A stretch of DNA of 64,000 nucleotides from Carpediemonas membranifera (GCA_019828565.1 JAHDYR010000067.1:186001-250000); one strand, 5' to 3'. Counted from the first letter of the stretch, positions 48,408 through 57,656 are shown. Numbers and translations: made by a program. Notes: generated by a model from the letters alone, not told the origin.

Positions 48408-51260
48408 CTAGCTATTGGGGTCGAAGAACGTGGGAGGCATGCTGCTCGCCACCTCGGTGGGCTGGGCCACTGGCATGTCGGGCATGAACATCCCCTCCCC
48501 GGGCATGCCCGCGTCTATGGTCTCAAACGACGGCACGGCCGCGGTATACCGGCTGACGCCAGCTAGGCCGCGTCGACGACCCGCTGGCCGACGGCGTCCC
48601 TCGGAGTTGCCACCGCCGACAACAGGCTCGGGGAGTGGGGCTGCCGAAAGTGGGGCGTCAAATGGCGAGGGTGGGGCCGCGTGGCTGGAGGCAGAGACTG
48701 ACCCGGGGAGATCATACATTGGCGGGCCGGCCGGCACGGCGTTGAACTCCCCCATGTCTGAGGGCGGAGGGATAGACACGCTCACACCAGGCACGGGCGG
48801 GGCGGTACTCACGCCGCCGGGGGGCGGGGGAGGTCCGTCGGTCTCGCCGGATAGAGGAACGCCGTTGGCATCCACCCATGTCTCGCCGTTGAAGGTGAAC
48901 TGCATGTCCTCGCCGAGATCTGCCTCAACGGGGCGCATGCGGCTGAACAGACGCGAGAGGGTGCTCTCCTTGCGTGCCTTTTTCGGCTTCTCCTTTTTCT
49001 CTTTCTTCGGCTTTTCCTTCTTTTCCTTAGGCTTGTCTGAGTCAACCGAGGGTCTGCGAGAGGTAGGAACTGACTGGGTCGCCCCAGGAATGGTCAGCAC
49101 TGGGGCATGCGAGATGGCCGACGATGACGACCCGCGCCCCTCGTCGTCGCTCCCGGCAGCCCAAGCGATGGTCTTTTGGGCGAGCTGGCGGCCCTTGTCA
49201 ATGAAGCTGATGTTCCTGCTCATCGCCTGTCCGTCCTTGCGCGACAGGATGGACGCGACCTTTTCCTGTCCCATCGAAGTGGCAATGAGCTCCACAATCG
49301 ACTGGGATCTGCGGTAGAGCGCGACCATGGCGCCTGTGGCCTTTTCGATGCTCCCACCGGGCACCTTGATGCCAAGGGGGAAGTGGGCCGTCTTACCCTG
49401 TGCCGCCTCGTCGTCAAAGGTCAGGCTCGCCCCAGCCTTGAGCTGAGCTTGCACGTCTCCCGGGAGATAAGCGAAGACCTGATCTCTCACGGCCTTGGCG
49501 TAGAGCAGCGCGATGCCGGGCATGCCATGGTCGAAGAAGAGAAGGGCCAGCGCGGCCAGGAACGGCATGAGGTACGGGGGGACGCGGAGCTCCTCGTCCG
49601 CCGACAGGTGGTGGAACGCCTCGGCGAGAAGCACGCTGAGCACGGACACGCCCTCGAGGGCAGGGGCGTTGGCGAACAGCAGGGAGCCGGTCATGTGCTT
49701 CTCACGGCCGACATTGTCTCTGAACAACCCGCGGTGATCACTACCGGGGAAGCCGATCCTGTCCGAGCCCCCGCCGCCCGTGGGCAGGCCCATGCCCGCC
49801 TTAGTCACCAGGCGTAGGAAGTGCGCCGCGGCGAGTCGGTTCCCGTTGATGAGTTCATTTTGGATCCTGTCGAGCACCTCGATCTTGTACTCGGGCGACG
49901 ACCGAGACTTGACCAGGACAGCAACGTTGCCACGCCAGTTAGCAGCGAGCGGACCCGGCTGGTTCGTGAGCTTCGTGCGGCCCGTCTTGTGCGCCATCAT
50001 CAGATACAGCGCCCTCAGCGGGCTCCCCACGGCCAGCGTCTCAGCGTACTCCACGATGGTGTCGTAGCAGTTGTTCTCGGCCTCCTGGTCCGTGATGAGG
50101 GATGACAGCAGTATGGCGTGCGACCACAGGCCCTCCGCCTTCGCCCTGCCGACCGCCTCGCTGAGGTCGCCGTGCATGGCGAGCTCCTGGACCTTGGCCA
50201 CGGAAGCGGGCGAGAGGACGTGGGCCTGACTCGCCGCCTTGGCGACTGAGTCGGGAGTGGCTGGGGCAGGGGCGGACGAGGCAGAGAGGGCGTCGAGTAC
50301 CCGCTTGAGCAGGGTGGCGCGGGCCTCCTTCTTCTTGTCGTTGGTCTCCACACTCGGTGTGACGACTGCACTCGGCGTGAGCTTCGTCTCCACACAGGCC
50401 GCGGCCAGGCGCCACAGCATGACGCTGTCCCCGACGGCCCCGCTCATGTGCTCGCCGCTCGTCTGCTGGGAGAGACTGTCTGCCAGGCGGGGCACGACGG
50501 ACTGTGGGCTGCTGTGGATGGGCACTTTCATCGTGTCGAGCCCAAAGATGGTGGGCACACCGTCGACAGTGCGTCTGAGATATGCGCTGGGGCCGAGCTG
50601 AGTGAAGCCGTTAGAGCGGGTCATGACAAGCCGACCGCCAGCGCCGAATCTGATCCGGAATCTGACTGGTACGGAAGATGGGCGCGGAACGGAGGCAGGA
50701 GAGTTTGCCACGAACGTCGACGGCATGCTTGGCATGGTCTGGCGTGCATGAGGGGGCATAGGGCTGGGGATGAGTGGGGAGGGGCTTGTCTCCGCCTGGA
50801 CCGGTGCTGGGGCGAAGATGTCCTCGGGCACAGCGTCAAATGAGGGCTCGGGAACAGGCATGGTGGTCGATGGGGCGTTGACAACGTCGGCTGGTGCTGG
50901 GGCGAAGATGTCCTCGGGCACAGCGTCAAATGAGGGCTCAGGAACAGGAATGGTGGTCGATGGGGCGTTGACAACGTCGGCTGGTGCTGGAGCGAAGATG
51001 TCCTCGGGCACAGCGTCAAATGAGGGCTCAGGAACAGGAATGGTGGTCGATGGGGCGTTGACAACGTCGGCTGGTGCTGGGGCGAAGATGTCCTCGGGCA
51101 CAGCGTCAAATGAGGGCTCAGGAACAGGAATGGTGGTCGATGGGGCGTTGACAACGTCGGCTGGTGCTGGGGCGAAGAATCCGTCAGTGTTTGGAACAAT
51201 AGTAGGTTCTACTGGGCCAATATCGGCCACAGTATCGAAGAAGGAGATGTCATCGTCCAT
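48408..51260 (-). CDS. SEC16: Sec16-like COPII assembly scaffold
   Basis: From ATG 51260 the protein has 950 aa. The N-terminal 150 residues hold four copies of a 30-residue Pro/Ala repeat. The central part carries the ACE1-like helical element of Sec16 proteins (HGDLSEAVGRAKAEGLWSHA, ILLSSLI, YAETLAVGSPLRALYLMM, LAANWRGNVAVLV; about residues 360-450). The C-terminus is Lys-rich (KEKKEKPKKEKKEKPKK) and then Pro/Gly-rich. Sec16 organises ER exit sites and binds Sec13 and Sec23. The match to GDLxxAVxxAxxxxLWxHAxLL is characteristic. Element J lies 19 bp upstream of the start codon. Confidence 0.75.
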   Translation of the reverse strand: MDDDISFFDTVADIGPVEPTIVPNTDGFFAPAPADVVNAPSTTIPVPEPSFDAVPEDIFAPAPADVVNAPSTTIPVPEPSFDAVPEDIFAPAPADVVNAPSTTIPVPEPSFDAVPEDIFAPAPADVVNAPSTTMPVPEPSFDAVPEDIFAPAPVQAETSPSPLIPSPMPPHARQTMPSMPSTFVANSPASVPRPSSVPVRFRIRFGAGGRLVMTRSNGFTQLGPSAYLRRTVDGVPTIFGLDTMKVPIHSSPQSVVPRLADSLSQQTSGEHMSGAVGDSVMLWRLAAACVETKLTPSAVVTPSVETNDKKKEARATLLKRVLDALSASSAPAPATPDSVAKAASQAHVLSPASVAKVQELAMHGDLSEAVGRAKAEGLWSHAILLSSLITDQEAENNCYDTIVEYAETLAVGSPLRALYLMMAHKTGRTKLTNQPGPLAANWRGNVAVLVKSRSSPEYKIEVLDRIQNELINGNRLAAAHFLRLVTKAGMGLPTGGGGSDRIGFPGSDHRGLFRDNVGREKHMTGSLLFANAPALEGVSVLSVLLAEAFHHLSADEELRVPPYLMPFLAALALLFFDHGMPGIALLYAKAVRDQVFAYLPGDVQAQLKAGASLTFDDEAAQGKTAHFPLGIKVPGGSIEKATGAMVALYRRSQSIVELIATSMGQEKVASILSRKDGQAMSRNISFIDKGRQLAQKTIAWAAGSDDEGRGSSSSAISHAPVLTIPGATQSVPTSRRPSVDSDKPKEKKEKPKKEKKEKPKKARKESTLSRLFSRMRPVEADLGEDMQFTFNGETWVDANGVPLSGETDGPPPPPGGVSTAPPVPGVSVSIPPPSDMGEFNAVPAGPPMYDLPGSVSASSHAAPPSPFDAPLSAAPLPEPVVGGGNSEGRRRPAGRRRGLAGVSRYTAAVPSFETIDAGMPGEGMFMPDMPVAQPTEVASSMPPTFFDPNS
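50801..51180. repeat. In-frame 90-bp tandem repeat in SEC16
   Basis: Four full units and one partial unit, starting near 50801, 50891, 50981, 51071 and 51161, with only a few substitutions between units. Each encodes 30 residues with the pattern APADVVNAPSTTIPVPEPSF. Near-identity indicates recent expansion. Confidence 0.85.
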
Positions 51261-51279
51261 TTTTGGCCGATGATCGTGA

Positions 51280-51329
51280 TGTAGCACGACATAAACTGCA
51301 TCCTGTCTTTTAGTTCACACAGTGCCACA
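51280..51329 (+). repeat. 5' LTR of element J (50 bp)
   Basis: It is identical to 55870-55919. It contains a TATA-like CATAAACT and ends CAC-ACA-GTG-CCACA (small hairpin possible). Confidence 0.9.
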
Positions 51330-51338
51330 GAAGCTTCT
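51329..51338 (+). promoter_or_regulatory. Post-LTR palindrome of element J
   Basis: AGAAGCTTCT is a perfect 10-bp palindrome that begins with the last A of the LTR. Confidence 0.75.
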
Positions 51339-51354
51339 ACAGCATCAAGAACAC

Positions 51355-54300
51355 ATGGACAAGACTATTGAGCCGCCCGACACTGCGGATATCGCAAAAT
51401 GGGCCGCTTGGGGCGATGCAATTCAGACGCAAGCCCAAACGAAGAAGAAACCCACGCCCCTGAGAGGACACCTCACTGGCGCTGGCGAGAAGGTTATACA
51501 CACCATATATAGACCCAACGTGCCCTATATCACGCTCAAGGGCACCGAGCTGAAACATCAATCCGGTCCTCAGAAGTTCCTCCAACGGCTGGGTGACGAA
51601 ATTGAGGAGTTCCTCTCCAAGCCTCTCACGACCACGTCAGCAGATACACGACACACTCAGTCACAAATAGAGAATCTACAGGCCCTCATCGCCATGTCGG
51701 AAGAGGACGAGACCCTCAAGGACGAAGTGGGACCCATGAAGGCGGAACTCAGAACCCTACGGATGGAGCTCCGTCAGAAGCTCAAGACCGCCAACGCCTC
51801 CTCCTCCACTAACACGACTAATATGACACTCTCCCAGGCCATCTGCAGACAAGTACAAAACTTCATGCAGTGGTTCCGCTTGAGTGCAAGCATTGGAGAT
51901 GAGAAGTGCAAAGCCGCACTCAGGGCACTGTCCCGCCCTGGTCCACGCAGGACGCGCCAGGAGGCGCTCTCAGCAATCCTCACCTACCTGGCCGAGTTCG
52001 AGCGACTTTATACGCTCCTATACCCTCCTGACGACTCAGATGAGACACCACAACTATCCACGGACTTGTGCATCGAGATCAAAACGATCCTTGTCCACGC
52101 CATGGATCACCTCGACGCCAGGAGCCTGGAGCAGCTCCTAGGCACGTCCGATCATCGCATCCACAGGGCGAGTGAAAGCGTCAGCACCCTCATCAACGCC
52201 ATGCGCGATAACGCGATTCTCGCTAAGGAGAAGGCGGAGTTTATCGAGCCCCTATACACATTTGATCATGCCAGACCGACAGCCGCCGAGGCGAGGAAGC
52301 CCGGCCAGGGCCCAGTCCAGCCCGCTGGCTCGTCCGGCAAGTCATGCGCGTTCCACCTGAGCAAGACGCACACCACGGCGGACTGTACCGTCTGTAAGCA
52401 GCTGACCGACAAGACCGTCCAGAACCCGGACGTTACCGATGCCCAGTTGCTCTCTCATTATGCCACCTGCCATAAGCACGGGAAGAAACCTTACGGCCCG
52501 GCCAAGGCGCTATTCGATAAGCGCAAGCTGAAGGAGCCGGCCTATGGGACTGCCGCCGCGACCGTCAAGCGTGCCCCGCGGCCCGGCAAGGTTTCCTTCA
52601 TCCCTGACGATCAAGTCGAGCCCCTCATGACCGACATGCCCGAGAGCACCATGGTCTATCAGGCTCTCATGCAAGCCGAATCCAAGGGCAAGGCCATCGT
52701 CGTGCGCCTGGACACGGCGAACGAGCAGTTCCCGATCCTCATGCGCCCCGACGCGGCGGAGTACCTTGGCCTTACAGTCACGCCCGAGCGCGGCGACGTC
52801 AATGGTTGGAAGGCTGTCCATGGAGAATACGTGGGCACCACACGCTTCACGCCGATCATCTCGCAGCCCTATTTCGACATACCCGTCCGCGCTGCCGAGC
52901 CCCTCGCGGCTTATATCGTAGAGGACCTACCTGTCGCTGTGCTATACGGCACCGTTGCCCTCCGCGCAGTGGGTATGGACTTCCTCAAGAACAACCGGGC
53001 CAAGCCCGAGTCGACCCCATCCATGACGAAAGATCCTACGGACTTCCGCTCATTGTTCAACCTCTTCATCAGGTCACCCGGAGAGTCAACCCCGACACTC
53101 CCAACTATATACGATGAGAACCTCGGCTCGCTCGCCGAGCAGTTCCATGCGCTCGTGGTAGAGTACGCCGACATCTTCGGCCCGTTCGACGAGCAAGGCT
53201 CCGATCTGCCACCCTTTGAGATACACCTCAAGCCCGACGTCCTCCCCTCCCAGGTTCTACGCCCGATCAGAAATAAGGCGCAGAAGGACGCCATGCGGCT
53301 CTTCATTGATGACATGCTGGCCAAGAACATCATCTCGGCAACGACCGACACCCTCGACTGGCTGTCGCCCGTATTTATGGTGGACAAGCCGTCCGCTACA
53401 CCCCCGTTCCGGCCCGTGTTAGATTACCGAGCCCTCAATGACGCTACGCGCCCTGAGATTTACACCATGCCCACAGCAGATGAACTGTTCGAGCAATGCA
53501 GAGGTGCCGAGGTTTTTGCCTCATTCGACCTCACCGCTGGCTTTCACCAGCTCGTTATGGACCCAGACTCAGCCAAACTGACAGGCTTCGAGTTCGACGA
53601 CGTCCGTTATATCTTTAACAGGCTTCCGTTCGGTGTCACCAACGGCCCCATGGCGTTCCAGAAACGCATTGACGACCTACGCCGCCAGTATAAGCTCCCA
53701 TGCCTGGCGTTTGTAGACGATATACTGTGCTTCGCTGGCTCTGTCCAGCAGCTCCTCGATGTCCTCCGCGAGCTATTCCCTGTCCTCCAGCAGCACCGCA
53801 TACGCCTCTCTGGTCGGAAATCGCACATCGGACTGAAGGAGATCGTCTATCTGGGTTGCCTCGTCAGCGGCACCGGTGTCCGCATCGACCCTGCCCGCGT
53901 CGAGAGCATACATAAGCTCAGCACCCCTCGCACTGCCAAGATGGCCCATCACATTGTCGGCATCTTCGGCTTTGTGAGGAGGCACATCCCAGATTTCATC
54001 CGCCTCGCCGCACCGCTCGAAGCACTGAAGAACGGTGAGACCGTCGAGCCGGAGCAGCTCGAGTGGGCTATGACCAGCCTCAAGCAAGCTGTCGCCAGAC
54101 AGATCGAGCTGACGCACTTCGACCCCAACAGCCGCGTGGACCTCTATACTGACGCCTCAACCACCGGCATTGGCGCAGTGCTTATGCAGGGCGACCGCCC
54201 TCTCGCGTTCTACTCCAGGCGCTTCGACAAGCAACAACAGGTCTGGAAGATCGTCGAACAGGAGATGTTTGCGGTATACTCTGCCCTTGAGCGCTTCCGC

Positions 54301-55845
54301 TCACTACTGATCGGGACCGAGACGATACTGCACACCGACAACAGCTGCCTCGTACAGATGGTTAGCTCGGATACGCCCAAGGTGATACGCTGGGCTCTTG
54401 AGATCGCACGGTTCCCGGTCACCGAGATCGTCCACGTACCGGGCGACATGAACACCGCCGCTGACGGGCTGAGCCGCCTGCCGTTCGTAATGTCCGTCAT
54501 CGCCACATCGGGTCTCACTGACACGCAGAAGCGCGAGCGCTTCCTCATGGTGCACCATCGACACCACGCCGGACTCGAGACCACCCTCGCCCTCCTCGAG
54601 AAGGCAGGTCTCCTCTGGGCAAGCGCCAGGACCGATGTCGACAAGATGATCAAGAGGTGTGTGACCTGCCAACGAGACCGAGCGACGCCGAACGTGGCTT
54701 ACAACCCGGGCCATCTCCCGCCTGCCCGTCCACTCGCCACCTTATACATCGACACAGTGGGACCGATCGACCGACCGGACAACGGTTATCGGTACATCAT
54801 GACGTGCATTGATAGCGCGACTCATCTGACTCACCTGATCCCACTCAAGACTTTAGATGCGCGGTCCACCATCCGAGCAATTCGCTCGCAGATCATCGCA
54901 CGATGGGCCTGCCCAGATACCATTGTTACCGACAGTGGAACACAATTCTGCAACGCGGAGTTCGACCATTTCTGCGCAACATTCGGGATCATACACCATA
55001 ACACGACGCCCGAGCGCCACGAGGGTAATGCACTCGTTGAGCGAACGAACAGAGAGGTGAATAAGCACCTCCGCATCTCACTATCCTCTTTGCCTGACTG
55101 CTCCCGCGCAGGCTGGCGTTCAGCTATGATACAGGCTGAAATCAACATTAACGCCACGCCATCCAGAGTTTTAGGCGGTGCAACGCCTCGTGAAGCTGCA
55201 CTCGCTGCTGCACTCGCCTACCACCAAGTTAAGAATGCCGAGCCTTCGACTCGCACTGCCATAACCGATGAAACCATGAAGAACGCTGCGGAAGTACTCG
55301 GTAAGCTCCAGGAGTTCCAACTCCGTCAGAAGGGGGTGAAAGACCAGTACTATCCCTCCGCTCGCTTCACCAGCCTGCCTCTGGGGAGCTGGGTGCTCGT
55401 CAAGCGCGACAAGCCCATCTCCAGACTGCAGTACACTATGAGAGGCCCTTACTACGTTCAAGGCAACGGTGAGGAGCCCGATTCCTATGTCCTCGTCAAT
55501 CCTGTCACCAGGAAGACCATTATCCGTTTCGCCGACCGCTTGGCCAAGCTGCCCAACACGGGCCCGACGCTGACGATGGCCGAGGCGGCCAGAGCGTTCA
55601 CCGCTGACAGCAACTGGAAGGTTGTCGACCATGTGGTCCAGTACAGACTGGATTCTCAGACCAACGAGCCTATCGTTACGGTGAACTGGCTTGGCTTCGA
55701 GCACGATGAAGACTCAGAGCTCGCCTTCTCCGACTGTATGACACTTGATGCCCTGCTTAAGTATCGAGACCAGCATCCTCAATTCGATCGCGCCTGTAAG
55801 CGATTCGAAGCTACCACGCGCAACCATCCGCGCCCCCGCCGCTAA
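51355..55845 (+). CDS. Element J Gag-Pol polyprotein (1,496 aa)
   Basis: In order: gag (to about residue 330) with a helical capsid-like part; a knuckle-like CAFHLSKTHTTADCTVC; a protease-position domain whose motif reads VVRLDTANEQ, not DTG/DSG; the acidic linker; RT (LAFVDDILCF); RNase H (YTDASTTGIGAVLM); integrase with H..H..CVTC; the core segments YIDTVGPI, VTDSGTQFCN and NALVERTNREV; and a C-terminal chromodomain-like part (WKVVDHVVQYR, VTVNWLGFEHDEDSELAF). ATG 51355 is 16 nt after the palindrome. No stop or frameshift is seen over the whole length. The protease motif is the only unusual catalytic site. Confidence 0.9.
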   Translation: MDKTIEPPDTADIAKWAAWGDAIQTQAQTKKKPTPLRGHLTGAGEKVIHTIYRPNVPYITLKGTELKHQSGPQKFLQRLGDEIEEFLSKPLTTTSADTRHTQSQIENLQALIAMSEEDETLKDEVGPMKAELRTLRMELRQKLKTANASSSTNTTNMTLSQAICRQVQNFMQWFRLSASIGDEKCKAALRALSRPGPRRTRQEALSAILTYLAEFERLYTLLYPPDDSDETPQLSTDLCIEIKTILVHAMDHLDARSLEQLLGTSDHRIHRASESVSTLINAMRDNAILAKEKAEFIEPLYTFDHARPTAAEARKPGQGPVQPAGSSGKSCAFHLSKTHTTADCTVCKQLTDKTVQNPDVTDAQLLSHYATCHKHGKKPYGPAKALFDKRKLKEPAYGTAAATVKRAPRPGKVSFIPDDQVEPLMTDMPESTMVYQALMQAESKGKAIVVRLDTANEQFPILMRPDAAEYLGLTVTPERGDVNGWKAVHGEYVGTTRFTPIISQPYFDIPVRAAEPLAAYIVEDLPVAVLYGTVALRAVGMDFLKNNRAKPESTPSMTKDPTDFRSLFNLFIRSPGESTPTLPTIYDENLGSLAEQFHALVVEYADIFGPFDEQGSDLPPFEIHLKPDVLPSQVLRPIRNKAQKDAMRLFIDDMLAKNIISATTDTLDWLSPVFMVDKPSATPPFRPVLDYRALNDATRPEIYTMPTADELFEQCRGAEVFASFDLTAGFHQLVMDPDSAKLTGFEFDDVRYIFNRLPFGVTNGPMAFQKRIDDLRRQYKLPCLAFVDDILCFAGSVQQLLDVLRELFPVLQQHRIRLSGRKSHIGLKEIVYLGCLVSGTGVRIDPARVESIHKLSTPRTAKMAHHIVGIFGFVRRHIPDFIRLAAPLEALKNGETVEPEQLEWAMTSLKQAVARQIELTHFDPNSRVDLYTDASTTGIGAVLMQGDRPLAFYSRRFDKQQQVWKIVEQEMFAVYSALERFRSLLIGTETILHTDNSCLVQMVSSDTPKVIRWALEIARFPVTEIVHVPGDMNTAADGLSRLPFVMSVIATSGLTDTQKRERFLMVHHRHHAGLETTLALLEKAGLLWASARTDVDKMIKRCVTCQRDRATPNVAYNPGHLPPARPLATLYIDTVGPIDRPDNGYRYIMTCIDSATHLTHLIPLKTLDARSTIRAIRSQIIARWACPDTIVTDSGTQFCNAEFDHFCATFGIIHHNTTPERHEGNALVERTNREVNKHLRISLSSLPDCSRAGWRSAMIQAEININATPSRVLGGATPREAALAAALAYHQVKNAEPSTRTAITDETMKNAAEVLGKLQEFQLRQKGVKDQYYPSARFTSLPLGSWVLVKRDKPISRLQYTMRGPYYVQGNGEEPDSYVLVNPVTRKTIIRFADRLAKLPNTGPTLTMAEAARAFTADSNWKVVDHVVQYRLDSQTNEPIVTVNWLGFEHDEDSELAFSDCMTLDALLKYRDQHPQFDRACKRFEATTRNHPRPRR

Positions 55846-55869
55846 TGATGTGCCGGCTCTAGGGGGGAA

Positions 55870-55919
55870 TGTAGCACGACATAAACTGCATCCTGTCTTT
55901 TAGTTCACACAGTGCCACA
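55870..55919 (+). repeat. 3' LTR of element J (50 bp)
   Basis: It is identical to the 5' LTR; the sequence TCGTGA that follows repeats the left flank. Confidence 0.9.
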
Positions 55920-55924
55920 TCGTG

Positions 55925-56184
55925 ATGATGGTCATAAAGTGCGATGCGTCGCCCGTAGCCAAGGCAACACGCCAGGAGTGGCACTGATGCTTCCCTGTAG
56001 ATCCATTCAGTCAACCCGGCTCTGATTTAGTCATCTGCCAACAGTGCGACGCCCTCATCCTGAGAACCCCTCTGCTCGTCACATGTGCCGACTGTTCTTC
56101 GACCTGTTTCCCGTGGAGGACAGCCCCCAAGAGTCATCAAGTGGCACAGCCCCCTTCACTCTTGTCTAATCTATTTACCCAGTG
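55925..56184 (+). pseudogene. Possible small zinc-ribbon gene with an in-frame TGA
   Basis: Two ATGs (55925, 55928) open a frame that meets TGA at 55985-55987 and then continues with ICQQCDALILRTPLLVTCADC, a C-x2-C-x14-C-x2-C zinc-ribbon-like pattern, to a stop at 56182-56184. It overlaps the 3' end of the GTPase gene by 14 bp. Before element J inserted, its start codon was about 30 bp from that of SEC16 on the other strand. A missed intron, recoding, a pseudogene or chance are all possible. Confidence 0.25.
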
Positions 56185-56740
56185 ACAGAGCCTTCCACAG
56201 CACCGTTGCCGCCGTTCTCGGCCCATATGGCCCTGCCACAACATATGGGGTGTCCCTCATCACCTCAGCAAGTCCCCCTGCCGTGACTGGGGCATCATTC
56301 GTGGTGGTTACGATCACCACGACGGGCTTTGTTGGCAGGGTACCGGGAAGGTTGCCCATCGCCTCTACCAGCCGACTGTGGGATGTCAGGGAGGGGTGGC
56401 CCAGTGGGAGCACCAATAGAGTCGCGGCAGCCTCTGAGATGTGGCCTACAAGATGCTTGTATCGAGATAGCGACCACTCGCCTGTGTCAAAAAGGACAAC
56501 GCGGGCACTCTCGGTGCCATTGAGCGGAAATAAGGCTACTCTTTGGTGCATACCGATTGTTTCGCCACGATTTGGCGGCCTCTCGAACGGGCAACACAAC
56601 ATGTCGCATATTGTGGTGCAACCAGAGCCGATCACCGCTAATGAGAGGTGCCGATCAAACTGTTTCCTCGAAAATCGCTCTGCGAGCAGCGCCTTGTACG
56701 CCTGCTCGCCTTCCACCGTTTCGTACCATATCGAAGTCAT
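56171..56740 (-). CDS. Divergent Ras-like small GTPase (probable pseudo-GTPase)
   Basis: From ATG 56740 the protein has 189 aa, the usual size of the family. The fold order is visible: strand 1 HLSLAVIGSGCTTICDML in the P-loop position, a T/IG switch region (GETIGMHQRV), VVLFDTGEW in the DTAGQE position, and PVVVIVTTTNDA in the NKxD position. The P-loop lacks the GK[ST] lysine, and NKxD is TTND, so nucleotide binding is doubtful. Relatives with such loss occur among Rab-like and signal-recognition-receptor-beta-like proteins, but no close family is recognised. Confidence 0.5.
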   Translation of the reverse strand: MTSIWYETVEGEQAYKALLAERFSRKQFDRHLSLAVIGSGCTTICDMLCCPFERPPNRGETIGMHQRVALFPLNGTESARVVLFDTGEWSLSRYKHLVGHISEAAATLLVLPLGHPSLTSHSRLVEAMGNLPGTLPTKPVVVIVTTTNDAPVTAGGLAEVMRDTPYVVAGPYGPRTAATVLWKALSLGK

Positions 56741-56876
56741 TATGCCGACTGCGTGCAGTTGATGTGAGGCAGGAGCTCGAATAAAGCGGCGCCTGTGGTT
56801 TATCTGTCGAGTATACTGCTGTGGGAGCCTCGTGGTGTGCTCGGAAGGCTTGCAAAGGACGAACAATGCCGGTCAT

Positions 56877-57122
56877 CTATGAGGCGGCAAATTGTTCAAT
56901 TGTGGCGACACCAAGAGTAAGAAACTCAAAGAAGGACCATGTCGCTATCCTGAGCATCCGAATGGTCTTTGCGGTGATTCTAACCTTCAAAACGGTTCCT
57001 TCAATCTCAAACTCTTTCGCGGAGTCATCATTGCGCTCGCCGTCAACAGTAAATGAGTTGATGATGTACTGTATGTGTGTAGCATCATTGAATGGAATCT
57101 CTAGCTCACAGCTGTGATTCAT
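56877..57122 (-). CDS. PCC1: KEOPS complex subunit Pcc1 homologue
   Basis: From ATG 57122 the protein has 81 aa, typical of Pcc1. CELEIPFNDATHIQYIINSF is strand 1 and helix 1; EFEIEGTVLKVRITAKTIRMLR is the V-x-G-x-x-L-x-V/I core followed by the A-x-x-x-x-L-R turn; and the end WSFFEFLTLGVATIEQF is the last helix. Pcc1 dimerises and helps KEOPS make the t6A modification of tRNAs. The upstream codons in the same frame lack an ATG after a stop-free stretch, so a longer N-terminus is unlikely. It is 136 bp upstream of the GTPase on the same strand. Confidence 0.75.
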   Translation of the reverse strand: MNHSCELEIPFNDATHIQYIINSFTVDGERNDDSAKEFEIEGTVLKVRITAKTIRMLRIATWSFFEFLTLGVATIEQFAAS

Positions 57123-57656
57123 CCTCGTTGCCAGCTCCGTAGCTTGGCATAAAGTGCACCGCCTCAAATCGTTGTTCACGCAAGAGATCAAGCTGGAATC
57201 GACACCACCATGCATCAACTGCATGTTGCTGGCTGACTTGTCGAATATGTGGCCCGGCTCGAGGTTGAGTAGTTCGAACACTTCGAACACAGCATTTTCT
57301 GCTAGGATTGGTCCCAGCCGGCCTTCGCATCAGCTACCCGAACGTAAGCTCGTGCTACTGACTGCTGAGGCGAGGAGATGACCCTGCGCCGGAACTGGAG
57401 TGCCTAAAAAGGCATCACTGGCTGTGCCGGACTCCCCATTCCCGCCGAGGAGGCCGAGTTCGAGTCTGCCTCGCCCAACCCGCCCCCGACGAGGTCATCC
57501 GCAGTGATTGTACTCCCCGGAGTCACCACGTGCAGGTAGCCAGACATCTGAGGCGGGTGGTGCCGTCGCCCTGGACGACAGGGTTGTAGGTGTTGAGTCA
57601 TCTGACGGTGCCGTGGACGAGACATCTCGGCAGGATACCCCGGCATCCACGCAACC
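57123..57656. other. Intergenic region with debris
   Basis: The first 150 bp are the 5' flank of PCC1. From about 57440 plus-strand frames show Ser/Pro-rich, gag-like sequence but no clean ORF. Confidence 0.3.

Larger units (their letters stand above)
51280..55919 (+). mobile_element. Element J: intact Ty3/gypsy retrotransposon with 50-bp LTRs
   Basis: Two identical 50-bp LTRs (51280-51329 and 55870-55919) with TGT...ACA ends are flanked by TCGTGA (51274-51279 and 55920-55925). One uninterrupted frame of about 1,496 codons fills the interior. A purine tract AGGGGGGAA precedes the 3' LTR. The 6-bp duplication differs from the 4 bp of the other elements, and the LTR is unusually short. The intact frame and identical LTRs suggest recent activity. 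Confidence 0.9.

Noticed and set aside
50621-51199. Second minus-strand ORF over the SEC16 repeat
   Set aside because: It is a shifted frame of the same repeat; only the other frame continues into the conserved Sec16 domain.
50770-51273. Plus-strand ORF with 30-residue Gly/Ala/Thr repeats
   Set aside because: It is the complement of the SEC16 tandem repeat; open frames on both strands are expected for a repeat whose unit is a multiple of three.
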